Positions 23,731 to 38,718 of a stretch of DNA of 64,000 bases are shown in pieces; position 1 is the stretch's first letter; every line of letters begins with the position of its first letter. The notes beneath the pieces are model-generated. The model had not been told where the DNA came from. It saw nothing but the letters and a program-made list of their open reading frames with translations, and made no database searches. The position numbers were made by a program, and so were the translations under genes. This DNA is from Flaccisagitta enflata (Eukaryota > Chaetognatha > Sagittoidea > Aphragmophora): assembly GCA_965153355.1 (NCBI GenBank), contig OZ231128.1, positions 45,694,001 to 45,758,000 of the forward strand, in the 5' to 3' direction.

Positions 23731-24029
23731 ATTTTATCATTGAGACTGTAATGCTCGGCGGAAGCCCTAAGTACTGTTGTAGGTTGTGGTCTATTAGTGA
23801 TTGGTCTCCTTAGCTAGTTAAGGTAACGTTTGAAAGGTTCCCGAGCATCAAGAACAGAGAGAAATTTGAACTATTTGACCATTCTATTTATCGGTAGACT
23901 AAGTCGATTCCGTCCAGGACACGGTATACGTAGTTTAGTGTCTAGGCGAGTTTTTTCATTGTTGACAAACCATCTCGGGAATTTACGAGCAATTTTTCCC
24001 GATGTGATAACTTTAACAAAGAATGTAAC
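23731..24029. other. No gene seen
   Basis: Short unassigned stretch between two repeats; no coding homology. Confidence 0.45.
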
Positions 24030-24252
24030 AAAGCCAACACCTATAAGTCGCGTGCGAGACTTACATCTAGAATGACTCAGAACGACATAGAATGATTTAG
24101 TGTACTCTTAAATGACCTGAAATAACTTAAAAGAATAAAATTGATAAAATAAAAAAAATGTAATGGACAGGCGGACCAATGGACAGACCGACAGAACAAC
24201 CGACAGACGGACAAAGCGGGGTGTAGAATACACGCGCACACACAACTAAAAA
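24030..24252 (+). mobile_element. Family B (family A relative)
   Basis: Starts AAGCCAACACCTATAAGTCG with CGTGCGAGAC, then an interior of TGACTTA-like words, then GGACAGACCGACAGAACAAC tetramers, and a decayed end CACAACTAAA. It shares its interior with the copies at 27336-27562 and 41196-41393. Confidence 0.6.
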
Positions 24253-24355
24253 AACCAAAACAACACAAAACCAAATTTTAAAAAGAATTTTGAAAAAATA
24301 CAAGAGCAAAGTATAAAAAAACAAAGTTTAATATAAAAAAAATAGCAAAAATATA

Positions 24356-24950
24356 CTATCTAGGAAATAAGTTTGCAAACACCTTCAAAGAGACATAACT
24401 TGACTTCCTGTTGAGATAACTAAACAAAATTCATGAGCATTTTAAACTATGTCAAATAATCTACAATCTGAGCTCAATCTTGTTTCTGTGCATCAAACCG
24501 TTTAGAAATGCCATTAGTTTGAAGTTGATCACATACTTTCAAAAATGGCAAAAATATTAGGAATTTTGTTTTCTTCTCCCCTTCTATCTTTGAAATGCTC
24601 TCAAATCTATTCAAAATGAGATATAAACATGCAGATTGCACCACTGGTTAGCTCTTGAGCCTAGTTTTATAATCTCTTGTATTTTTTAGTATCAGATTTC
24701 AAGAGGGAAGTAGCCCAAATTTACTGCCAAAATGACCAAAATCCACTATGTTTACCACAATGATTTCTGAGTTATGATATACAAACTTAACTTGTGGTCC
24801 CTAAACTGGATTGAAGATTGTTTTTCTCTTTTGTTCCAGTTAATGTAAATATAAGAATAATGAAAAATGATCAGGTAGAAAATTTTTGAGCACATGAAGC
24901 GAGAAAAGTACCATCGACCCTAAGTGTTTCCAAACTTTTTTCCTAGATAG
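24356..24950. mobile_element. Inverted-repeat MITE, TA-flanked
   Basis: Both ends read CTATCTAGGAAA inwards, followed by AAGTTTG(C/G)AAACAC. TA lies at 24354-24355 and 24951-24952. The similar A-rich words AAAAAATAGCAAA occur just outside both ends. Confidence 0.7.
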
Positions 24951-25310
24951 TAAAAAAAATAGCAAAGATACAAAATTGAATATTTGACAAACATAGCAAT
25001 GGAACAAAACATAGTAAAAAGGAACAAATGATGCAAGGTCATACAAAAAACAGAAAAAGAAGAGTCTAAAGTGAATTGCTAACAAGAATAAGAAAGCCCA
25101 CCCACACCTAAACACACACACATAAAGACTAGCTGGCACCCACTTCTCGCTAAACAAAGAAGCTGTGTTTGCCAAGTTTGAAGGTGTCTCTCTGGTGAGG
25201 CGAGGAAAAAACGCTATCTGTTTTGGATATGGTCTTAAGAAGTATTTTTGGCCAATTCAATTTGTTGGTCTGTCGCAATTGATGCTTTTTCTATAGATAT
25301 CAATTTGATT

Positions 25311-25497
25311 TTTAGTTGCGTGCTATGCGACTCTACACCCCGCTTTGTTCGTCCTTCCGTCCGTCCGTTGCACTTTACTTTACTTTTTTGGGTTTTGCGG
25401 TCTTTGGCCTCACTGCTCCTGCCCAAATGATCAAATGACCCCAAAAACAGCCCCTGCCCACCCGCACGCGACTGGGGTAGCCGTGTATCCGGCCTTG
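25311..25497 (-). mobile_element. Family A dispersed repeat, full copy, minus orientation
   Basis: Complement of a full copy: TTTAGTTGCGTGCTATGCGA at one end, CCGTCCGTCCG tetramers, CCACCCGCACGCGACTGGGG, and CCGTGTATCCGGCCTTGTTT at the other. Confidence 0.82.
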
Positions 25498-27335
25498 TTT
25501 TTTATTCATCTTATTTAACACGGTTTGTCTGCCCCTCGAAATTGTGGGATTTTCAGCTTTTTAAGTGCGTCCTCACACTGCCATAAGAAGTTCATGTGTG
25601 TCCATTGGTTGGTCGGTCGGTCCCACTAACGTTTGAAATGTGCACAACGGCCCCTCTTGACGTCTTTCTTCATTCCTATCACCTCTCATGCTTTACCACA
25701 TTCATTGTTCATTCATTAATTTATTCATAAAAAAAATGTTCATTCACAATTTCTTAATCAGCGAAGAGCACTAATTGACTATACATTGCCTTGCTTTCAC
25801 TACGACGGCGAGCATCTGACGGCAAGATTTAGTGTGTCACCGGGGGTATAAAAAGAAAATTCTATGAGAATAAAAGTAAGAAAAAAACATAAAAAGAATC
25901 ATTGAGGTATATCCTAGTAAATGTTTTATCGCAAAATTTGCATCCAAATAGTAAAAAAGAGCGAGTAAAGCTAACATTAACTAATTATTTTTACTTAGAA
26001 ATATTCAAAATTCAATAATTTGTTCACTGATAGGAGGCTTGTCAAAATTATAACTTTGCATAGAAAATGAAAAAAACACAAAAATGAAAGAACATAGCCC
26101 CTTCCAAACTTGATTATGGAGGGGGCTATGTTCATAGAAAATCTAAAATTTTCTTGCTTTGCATTTGTGTGTCTTATAATTTTGACAGCAGCAATGAGAT
26201 AAAATATGTAAGCACAATTTTCTTAAATCCTTTTTTTTCCTTTGCTTTTCTCATATGAATTGCTGCTTTAAAGGTTCATTTGAGGTCAGCTTATGTGGCA
26301 GAGACATACACATAGAGTATTTCTGGAGACAATTTGTCTCATGAAAATATCTGTTGCATCATAATTATTCAACTATAGTTGAAAAAATGGGATGAAACAC
26401 TAGATGTTGACATCAATTGTTCGCCGTCCTACCTATTCCAACTGCAGAAAAATAACATGGTCGGGTACAGGGCCAAGAAGTAGTCACTGGCGGATGGGCA
26501 GGAACAGTAATGCGAGAGGACAGGGGCAATAAGAGGCAGGGCGGGGGCTGTAATTTGTCTGGGCAGAAGCAGTAGTGATCTTTGCAGTATCAGTGGGTAA
26601 TTTCAACTAGCTTGATGCTTCTTAGAACGATTGAGTTGGGAGCCAGAAATAGACAGTATCTACATAAGTCAAGCAAGTCAAGCAAGTCGAGCAGCACGCA
26701 CGCGGCTAAAAACCAGAACAAAAATAGAAAGGCTTCTAAGCCGATTGCAACATTGCATTTATCATTGTTTGCCTCATTTGTCACTCTGCATATTGCCATC
26801 ATTCACAGACCTCACTCAGCGCAATCTCCACTGCAGTGACTGCACTAAGTGCCAAAACTTGACACAATCTGCACTAAATAACGTACCACAACTAAAAAAC
26901 AATTCTTGTCTGAATTTTACTGTATAGTAAACACTACTACAACAGTCTATAATTTTAAGTTGAGCTACAAAATCCTATGAATTTGAATTGTATAAAATGG
27001 AGCAGACCTACAGATGTAATTCGGATTTTTGACCAATCACTTGATATGAACAATCTTGAGACAAATCCAACAATATCTGATAATTTGCAGATAATTTTTT
27101 GATAACCTACTTTGACTTATCTTCTCGTTTGAACAAGTGTTATTGCTCACCATGTAAAGGTCTGCACAGCCTATTCTTCACGTGTCGTTTAAAGGCCTCG
27201 GCCTCTGCCATATCCTTCTCGCCATGTTCCATTCCTCAACCATTTCATACTTGGGCGGTGGCCACAGCGTGAAAACATTAGAGTCTCAAGAATCTCAAGA
27301 TGTTAATTCGAATCCATACATCAATAGACGAATAC
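25498..27335. other. No gene; one internal inverted repeat
   Basis: AT-rich sequence. Around 26040-26190 two arms pair (GTCAAAATTATAA outside, GAACATAGCCCC inside, loop near 26112), a possible small MITE. A GGGCAGGAAC/GGGGCAATAAG stretch at about 26495-26575 resembles family A interior. A run of CAAGTCAAGCAAGTCGAGCA lies near 26670. No coding homology. Confidence 0.5.
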
Positions 27336-27562
27336 GGTCCGTCCGTCCGTCAAGCTTAGCTTTTTTTTGTCGTTTTACGTCTTTTTAAGTCATTTTAGTT
27401 ATTTTAAGTTATTTTAGGTTATTTCAAGACAATTTACATTTAGTATCTTAGTCTTTTAGTCTATTGGACTTTTAGTCTTTTAGTCTTTTAGTCTTCTAGT
27501 CTTCTAGTCTTTTGGTCTTATGGTCTTAACAACCGCACGCGACTGTAAGGTGTTGGCCTTGT
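27336..27562 (-). mobile_element. Family B (family A relative), minus orientation
   Basis: GGTCCGTCCGTCCGTCAAGC at one end, TTTTAAGTCATTTTAGT-type interior with a TAGTCTTT repeat, ending CGCACGCGACTGTAAGGTGT then TGGCCTTG. It is the complement of the 41.2-kb copy. Confidence 0.65.
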
Positions 27563-27740
27563 TCATCTACTTTCCTCTCATCCATGCAGATCCGTGCATT
27601 GCCATAATTATCATCTTATAACGTATGTTGTGGATTGTGGTTTAGGTTGTCTGCCCTTCATCGTCGTTATTTCCAACTTTGTATTTGTGTCTACGTATTT
27701 CAAAGCAGTCTTGGCGTGGTATGAATTGTAATACGATACG

Positions 27741-31759
<4,019 letters not shown>

Positions 31760-32607
31760 AATGGAATAATTTCCAACCTTCTGCCATACCCCCTCCGCCG
31801 AACAAGGAAGTGAGAAAGAGAGAGGTGGGGAGGATGAACTGAGAGAGGAATGGGGGGGGGGGGGAGGAGACACATTGAAGTCGGAGGAAGACGCGAAGAA
31901 AAGAACTCGCGGATGGACACCGACGGTCAGACAGTCAGACACAGTTGGTCACACCGAATGTAAATGAATGTGGCGAGGCATGGGCGATGATAGAAATGAA
32001 GAAGGATATCGGCTGTTTTGCGCGTTTCAAACGTTTGCGTAACCGACGGAGCGACCAACAAACCAACGGACGGACATGACCTTTTATAGAAATGCTCTGA
32101 CACACTTAAAAATGACCTTCAAAGACTATGCAATTTCCCAATTGATTGACCAAAACTGTCATAATGAAAACATTATTGCGTGTACGCATATGATGAAAGA
32201 ACCAGTCTTGCACGTGCGTGATAGAATGAATGCGAAAAGCTACAATGATGTTCCAGTTAAAATCCAGCGCGCCCATTTTTGTGAGTTTAACCAAAACGTG
32301 GCAAGCCAACGAAGCGTGTGGCGAGCCTATCGACCGACAGGCGGATTGACCGACAGGCGGATGCAGTTCGAGTTTTAAGGTACACCGTGCAATCTGTTGT
32401 TGAAAAGCCGTTAAAAGTTAAAAGTTGCCATGAACGTGGAACATGGCTCTGGAGGAAATTACTTAAATAAAACGTTTATCACATAATTTTTCTAGTTTAA
32501 GTCCATTATTGTGCAAAACGTTTATTTGTAGGGTTGAGACAGAATGCGCAGAAGATACTTTGCCATGCCATCCATTTCAAACAACAGATTATTCCAACAA
32601 CAAACTA

Positions 32608-32611
<4 letters not shown>

Positions 32612-32667
<56 letters not shown>

Positions 32668-32810
32668 AAAGACCGTGGCAAGGTCTCAAATCCCGATCCC
32701 TCATCTCGATCATCGTCGTCGTCATCGTCAACATCATCGTCATCGTCAACATCATCGTCGTCATCATCATCATCGCTATCGTCATCGTCAGAAACAAAGA
32801 AAGAGGGGTT

Positions 32811-32906
<96 letters not shown>

Positions 32907-32999
32907 TGCCCTTCCTTATGGAAACGGAGAAGAGAGACAACATTGGCAGATCGTGATTCGCATTGTATGGGAATCAATGAGGGCGACAGCTGACAGCAA

Positions 33000-33085
<86 letters not shown>

Positions 33086-33117
33086 ACAGAGGAACCACAG
33101 AGAGTGGGACACTAAGG

Positions 33118-33169
<52 letters not shown>

Positions 33170-33204
33170 CAGAGAGACAGAGAGAGACAGAGAGGACAGA
33201 GACA

Positions 33205-33246
<42 letters not shown>
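32612..33246. repeat. Alternating GA and CT microsatellites
   Basis: (GA)n at 32612-32666, a GTC/ATC trinucleotide block at about 32706-32788, (CT)n at 32814-32903, and (GA)n at 33005-33082 and 33120-33246. GA and CT tracts about 100 bases apart could pair as inverted repeats. Confidence 0.95.
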
Positions 33247-33248
<2 letters not shown>

Positions 33249-34011
33249 ATGTCATTGCTCATTTACATGTCGTGACCCATCTACTTGTCATCACTGTTTC
33301 CTTGATGTCATATTATGCCACTGCATTTTTATCCATCTCCTTCTCGACGCCATTTGACGCCGTTACCTAAATCATATTGTATCTCTGCCATGTTATCACC
33401 TGCAATGATCCGTCCTTGCTCATTGATTTTAAATCAGCTTCTCGCAATCACGGTAGTATTTGGGTAATCCTTCCAATTGAATGGTCATCTTATTTTAAAA
33501 CACCATCCCCATCCTTTTCCTTTTTTTTTCACTTTGCCACGTTGTTGCTCACGATGTACCGTACCGATGGCATTCTATTTCCCCCCCCCCCTTTCACTGA
33601 TTAACAACCCTACACGTCACCCTCTAGTAGCTATGCACGCTTAATTTAGTTTTGTTTACCGACTATTACTTAATGATCAATTGTAAATCCCTGCATGATT
33701 TATTACCAATCACTAACTAGCATGCGCGCACTAATTTGGTAGCTTAACACTCTGGAATGACGTCATTTAAGTCCCGAGGAGACCAGATCCAACCCTCTAT
33801 CTGGAGCCACTCGGAAGCCATCCAACACTCGAGTCGTAACAAGTGGATCAAAACAACACCAGATCCAACAGTCTCTAAAGGTACCTTCTAATCACTTTCA
33901 CCCCGTAGTGGTCGATCCCCTTGCTTTGCCACTTCACCTAACACACAGGCGTGGAAACCCGCAACTTCAGCACCTACCAGACTAAATCCTCTTTCCTTTG
34001 CATCGATCGCC
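33247..34011. other. Region upstream of the exonuclease-like gene
   Basis: Non-repetitive DNA before the candidate first exon, which probably contains the promoter and 5' UTR. The word CCAGATCCAAC occurs twice (about 33783 and 33860) and a similar CCAGATCCGAC again at about 34459. Confidence 0.45.
33758..33765. promoter_or_regulatory. Perfect CRE/ATF-type site
   Basis: TGACGTCA lies about 250 bases upstream of the candidate start codon at 34012. It is the full palindromic CREB/ATF consensus. An 8-mer can arise by chance, so function is inference from position. Confidence 0.4.
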
Positions 34012-34059
34012 ATGGAGATGACAGGACTGGATGCACCATTAACCAAGTTAACCATCGAT
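34012..34059 (+). CDS. Candidate first coding exon of the exonuclease-like gene
   Basis: CGATCGCCATGG gives a strong Kozak context. The frame encodes MEMTGLDAPLTKLTID and ends at donor GAT|GTAAGT, phase 0. A good acceptor (TTTTCTCTCCCACCTAG|, AG at 35096-35097) opens an in-frame stretch of 12 codons (LRNLLLPRPTLK) directly before the ATG at 35134. The intron would be 34060-35097, with a CT run and direct repeats of ACTAACATTT. The alternative is that translation starts at 35134 and this exon is spurious or belongs to the 5' UTR. Confidence 0.5.
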
Positions 34060-34319
34060 GTAAGTTGTTGTTTGCATGATTGAATGACTGATAGTCATGT
34101 CCTGGTTGATCATTGGATTCTGAATCATTGGATTCTGAACTACGTCTTGGTCAGGTAACTGTTTAGTTTGGGCCAACTTTGCCGTATTTATTACACATGA
34201 TTCTCCTCTCCAGTCCTCTTGGCCAGGGACTGCATTGATGATTAACATGTGTCTCGCTCTCTGTCTCTCTGTCTCTATCCCTCTCTTCCTCTCTCACTCA
34301 CGCAGACTCAAAATCACTC

Positions 34320-34354
<35 letters not shown>

Positions 34355-35097
34355 TCCACGCAGATTGGAATCACGTTCGTTCTTGTCTACCGCTGGTCGG
34401 AATTCGTTCGATCTTACCAAACAAAACTCTCTGTTGGTAGCCCATTGTCTTCGTGTCACCAGATCCGACTGTCTTCGCTCGTGAATGGCAGTCAGTCCAG
34501 AGTTGTGCTTCTTACCTCCGCATGCCGCATTTTAGATCGAGGCCTAACCTCAACAAATTATTTATTCGACACGCGTTTCCGCATTTGTCCTGTCTCTTTT
34601 TCTCCTGCTTGAAAAAAAAACACAAATGCGGGTTGCAGACAAAAAAAATATACAAAAAAAAAAACAAAAAAAAAAAAAAAAAAAAACAAAAAACACTGAA
34701 TTACAAAAAGAAAAAAAAAATGACATAAAGAGTCAAAAAAATCACTTACGACTCTACCCCGCCAAAAAAAAAAAACCAAAAAAAAAAAAGATATTAAGTC
34801 TGCCATGCATGTTCCTCTCTCCTTCCCCAATCATTGGGATTAATAATTACTAACATTAGCACTCGCGCGATTTTGCTTGCCTTTCACTAACCTACTAACA
34901 TTTTTATCCTGCATCAATGTTTACTAACATTTCCATCCCGAATTTTACTAACAACGAATTTTACTAACAACAGGAATTTATCCTGCATCAATGTTTACTA
35001 ACATTTTCATCCCGAATTTGTTTTCTTTCTTTTAGCCTCTGCCTGACTATGTTCTCCTTTTTCCATTCCTGCTAATCTTGTTTTCTCTCCCACCTAG

Positions 35098-38000
35098 TTA
35101 CGAAATTTACTCTTACCCAGACCAACTCTCAAAATGCCAGGCAAGGGCAAAGGCCGCCGGCGCCGTAGGTCCTGGTCCAACTCGGACGATGAAAGGGAAG
35201 AACGATGGGACCAGGCTAATGCACGTATGGCGAGCCTGAGCCACAAGAGGGATAATGGCCCAGACCCAAAAGAGAACAAACCGAAAAAAGTCAAACGCAA
35301 AGATATGCCACCGCGGAAACGCCGATGGTTGGACAAGCGCGATCAACTGGTAGAGCAGGCTGAGGACGAAATGTTTAGACGCGAGAAGGCTTCGCTGACG
35401 GAGAAAGGAAAGCGCCTCCTCGAAGTTAACCCAGACCAGATCATCTATGCCGATACCCCTGAAAAAGCAGACAAATTGGCGAAAATCCTCATCGCGGTTG
35501 CTCGGGAATTTGGAACCGATTATGTCCCCGTCGGAACCGATACGGAGGGAAAGCTGGACGTACTTCAGGTGTACATTCGCAGCGGCGACCAGGTCTACGC
35601 TTACGTTTTCCAGCTCAACTTCATCGAGCGCGACGGCTTACTCCCTCCACTTCTAACCGAGTTTCTCTCCCTCCCCAACCTCATCTTTTGCGGGAAGCTC
35701 GTGGAACAGGAGATGATGGCCATCTTCAGGAAGTACAAGTTTCCGCCCGAACGTCTCAACCACACCCTCATCATTGACGTCCTCACGCTCGTCCGACTAT
35801 GCGACCTCTTTGGCCGTCGTACGTTCGACGCCGCCGTTGATTACTGCGACATGGGTGTCTTTCATGTCAATCGCGACATTCCCGAAGATGCCGACCGCGA
35901 CGCACTTAGCAACGCCGGCATCCGCGCGACGGCAAATTATTTCCTCGATGGCGTCGTGGACAAACGTATACGATGGGTCCACAAAAATCAGCGCGACTGG
36001 AGCAGAAGAGAGCCAAACCATCGTAACGGCGGCAAAATGACCACCGGCATGCTCATCTACTGCACCACCGACACCTTGATCCCGCACGATTCCGCCTTGA
36101 AAACCGCCGAGTGGTTGAACGTACAACCCATCGACCTCGCTAAACTTGCCCGAGCGGACCCAAAGGAACCAGAACCACCCTTCTTTACTACCCGCCTTTT
36201 TGACATCGCCGATAGCCTGGCTGCGAAAGGCCGCCACACGCAGGAATTAAAGGAGATGAATGATTTCCTCCACCAACACCACGATCGCAAATTAGTCGAG
36301 ACAACGGTACGCAGCCAAGACCGCCACATCTTCTACGCTGGAAACCGCGACGAATGGAGAAGTGCCAACGGTTACCCGCCAGCGGAGAAAGACTTCCCAT
36401 TCAAAGAGGGAATCTTAAGTGATCTCTTCGACAGAGTCAAACGGGAGGAAGAGGAGGAGGAAGAAATTCCGATCCCGGCAGGTATGGAGGTGGTGGACTC
36501 CACCTTCACCGACGATGAAATTATGATCATAAACGAATCCAGAAAAACCTCTCTGAAGGGTAATTCCATCGAGATTGTCGTAACTGAGGGCGTAGTTAAC
36601 CCTAATCCTAGCTTTCCAGGTGATTCTTTTTCAGGCTCCAACCAGACCTCGCCCTCTGCGAAAGACGCCGTTGCCACTTCCGGCGACGCCGCCACAGCTT
36701 CCGGCGCCGCCGTTAATGCTTACGGCGCCGCCCCTAACACTTCCGACGCCGCCGCTGACGCCACCGGCGCCACCGCTGACGCTTCCGGCGCCGCTGATGA
36801 CGCTTCCGGCGCCGCTGATGACGCTTCCGGCGCCGCCGCGGACGCTGCCGGCGCCGCCGCCACCGCTTCCAACGCCGCCGCCACCGCTTCCAACGCCGCC
36901 GCTGATGATGGTGGCAGCATGGAAGTGGACGCCGCCGCTGATTCCCTCAGCCTCGCTCCCGACGACTCCCTTGGCGACGCGGAGGAGACTACTCCCATTC
37001 CTCCCACTTCCACCTCCCCACGGAAGCCAGTTGGTCATCGCTCCCGGTCTCCCATCCACCCACCATCAAGTCCGGAGGTTCCAGGCGAATGGAAGGACGA
37101 CGTCGCCATCTTTGAGGATTTGCCGCTGACGAGGGCGTTGCGACGGGTCGATGCCATCGTGGATAGGGAAGGTAAAGAAGATGTGATGAATCACCTTATC
37201 TTCATCCTGCGGGGAATCTCTGCCGGTAAAAGTCGCACCCTCGCCATCGCACTGACGGAGAATTTGTCTCTTTCCATTGTCAACGCGTTCGTGGTGGAGT
37301 TGCTACAAACCAGAATCATCCATCCGAGTTTCCTCCATTCCTTGACGGTAATCAACCATAAGCATTTCGGAGGATTACCAATCTTTGACCAGCTCTTGCA
37401 GCCCAACGACGCCTACGGTTTTCTTCCCGATTATCTGGCCTTGATTAGCAAGGCAGACGCACGCGGCTTCGTTGACTTCGCGCTCGGCTTGGTGGGGAAA
37501 AGCAGCGTGGAGATTCGGGACGAACTCCGAAAGACCCCCGTCTACCCCGACAACTACGCCGACGATAACGCCGCCGCCAATTCCTTGACGACCCTCGGAA
37601 TCACCAATTTGGTCATCGACGTTTGCGAGCTTAAGGAGATTCCCGTTCCGCGTCCATTCCGCCTTATCCGCGCGCAAAATTTCTTCTCCTACTTGCAGCA
37701 ACAATTCGAGGAGGGCCACGTCTATAGACAGGACTTCATCGCCATGATCAAGGAGACGCTCGAGGCCTACGATCTGGGCGCCCAAACGGTCGTCGACCAA
37801 TTTTCCGCCAAGCTCCCGGAGGTTGCCGAATTTTTCGCTTCACAAGCCAATTTACCCCAGACCAAATTTTCCCGCGGCCGTCTTGCCCTTCCTTTTGTGA
37901 ACCCGGAATGTATTCCCGCGCATTTTAAAACGGAAAAGTCGGTCAGTGGCTCCGAACAATGCGTGATTACGACCACCACGGCACTTTCGAAATTCAACGA

Positions 38001-38718
38001 CGATCTGGCTGCATCTCAATTCGTCGCTGTCATGCCTCACGAGCTGCCGGTTCTGATGCCGGGACCGATGCGCACCGATATGCTGACGGTACGTACATCC
38101 GGACGCATCTTCCACATCCTCCTCATCGTTGAACGCGGCCTATCCCTATCAGCAGTCAAACTCCTTTGCGAATTTTCGTCCCACAACGTCGTCTACACGC
38201 ATTCGCCGCGCGGAATGCGTGATTTCCTCTTTAAGACCTTCGCGGTAACCCTCACGTGTCACGACATCAAACCAGACGTCTCCAATGCGCTAAATAAGCG
38301 AGAATCTTCCTTTGCCGACATCGCGCGTTTCTTGTACGATTCCACGATCTGCCGCCGTGGCCGTGTCTTCTCAGCCCAGACCAAACCGTCCCGTCAAGCC
38401 CTGTGGCACAGAGACATCACGGTCTCCCTCATCTTCATTTTCGCGGAAAAAGAGATTCATCCTCGTCGTCGTCGCGTGGCGATGGCAGAACAGCTCACCT
38501 CTGAGATCGTTCTGCATCCGGTGAAGAAGAAGAGGAGTCTGAGATTTTGCACCGACAACAGGTCGAGGAGCGCGAGAAAAGGCACGAAGAACGCCGCCGC
38601 ATGCAGGAGCAGCTGCGGAAGGAGGAGGAGGAGACGATACAGGCGAGGCAAGAGGCCAACGAACGACGCCGCCAAATCGAGGAACAGCAGCGCCAAATCG
38701 AGGAAGAAGCTCGCCTAG
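35098..38718 (+). CDS. Protein with two RNase D/DnaQ-like exonuclease modules
   Basis: The frame from ATG 35134 is 1194 codons. Residues are numbered from there. A basic start (1-70) is followed by a first 3'-5' exonuclease fold (about 100-335). This has exo I D136-T-E138, an exo II-like segment CGKLVEQEMM with Glu193 where Asp is usual, the DWSRR signature (288-292) and exo III Y309-x3-D313. Then come an acidic stretch, an Ala-rich heptad array (about 510-593) and a helical region (about 650-940) reminiscent of EXD3/Mut-7-type proteins. A second exonuclease-like region (about 950-1105) has a MRDFLFKTF..SFADIARFLY..ALWHRDITVSL pattern but no exo I Asp and no exo III Tyr. The family would trim RNA or DNA ends; the substrate is unknown. 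The region is distinctly GC-richer than its surroundings. The frame's last ~60 codons look off-frame. Confidence 0.75.
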   Translation, partial: LRNLLLPRPTLKMPGKGKGRRRRRSWSNSDDEREERWDQANARMASLSHKRDNGPDPKENKPKKVKRKDMPPRKRRWLDKRDQLVEQAEDEMFRREKASLTEKGKRLLEVNPDQIIYADTPEKADKLAKILIAVAREFGTDYVPVGTDTEGKLDVLQVYIRSGDQVYAYVFQLNFIERDGLLPPLLTEFLSLPNLIFCGKLVEQEMMAIFRKYKFPPERLNHTLIIDVLTLVRLCDLFGRRTFDAAVDYCDMGVFHVNRDIPEDADRDALSNAGIRATANYFLDGVVDKRIRWVHKNQRDWSRREPNHRNGGKMTTGMLIYCTTDTLIPHDSALKTAEWLNVQPIDLAKLARADPKEPEPPFFTTRLFDIADSLAAKGRHTQELKEMNDFLHQHHDRKLVETTVRSQDRHIFYAGNRDEWRSANGYPPAEKDFPFKEGILSDLFDRVKREEEEEEEIPIPAGMEVVDSTFTDDEIMIINESRKTSLKGNSIEIVVTEGVVNPNPSFPGDSFSGSNQTSPSAKDAVATSGDAATASGAAVNAYGAAPNTSDAAADATGATADASGAADDASGAADDASGAAADAAGAAATASNAAATASNAAADDGGSMEVDAAADSLSLAPDDSLGDAEETTPIPPTSTSPRKPVGHRSRSPIHPPSSPEVPGEWKDDVAIFEDLPLTRALRRVDAIVDREGKEDVMNHLIFILRGISAGKSRTLAIALTENLSLSIVNAFVVELLQTRIIHPSFLHSLTVINHKHFGGLPIFDQLLQPNDAYGFLPDYLALISKADARGFVDFALGLVGKSSVEIRDELRKTPVYPDNYADDNAAANSLTTLGITNLVIDVCELKEIPVPRPFRLIRAQNFFSYLQQQFEEGHVYRQDFIAMIKETLEAYDLGAQTVVDQFSAKLPEVAEFFASQANLPQTKFSRGRLALPFVNPECIPAHFKTEKSVSGSEQCVITTTTALSKFNDDLAASQFVAVMPHELPVLMPGPMRTDMLTVRTSGRIFHILLIVERGLSLSAVKLLCEFSSHNVVYTHSPRGMRDFLFKTFAVTLTCHDIKPDVSNALNKRESSFADIARFLYDSTICRRGRVFSAQTKPSRQALWHRDITVSLIFIFAEKEIHPRRRRVAMAEQLTSEIVLHPVKKKRSLRFCTDNRSRSARKGTKNAAACRSSCGRRRRRRYRRGKRPTNDAAKSRNSSAKSRKKLA
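36661..36912 (+). repeat. 21-bp coding tandem repeat (Ala-rich heptads)
   Basis: About a dozen in-frame copies of a 21-bp unit encode heptads such as SGAADDA, SGAAADA and SNAAATA between the first exonuclease module and the helical region. All indels keep the frame, which suggests the reading frame has been under selection. Confidence 0.85.

Noticed and set aside
37375-37800. Minus-strand frames under the exonuclease-like gene
   Set aside because: Shadows of a GC-rich plus-strand coding region; no homology.
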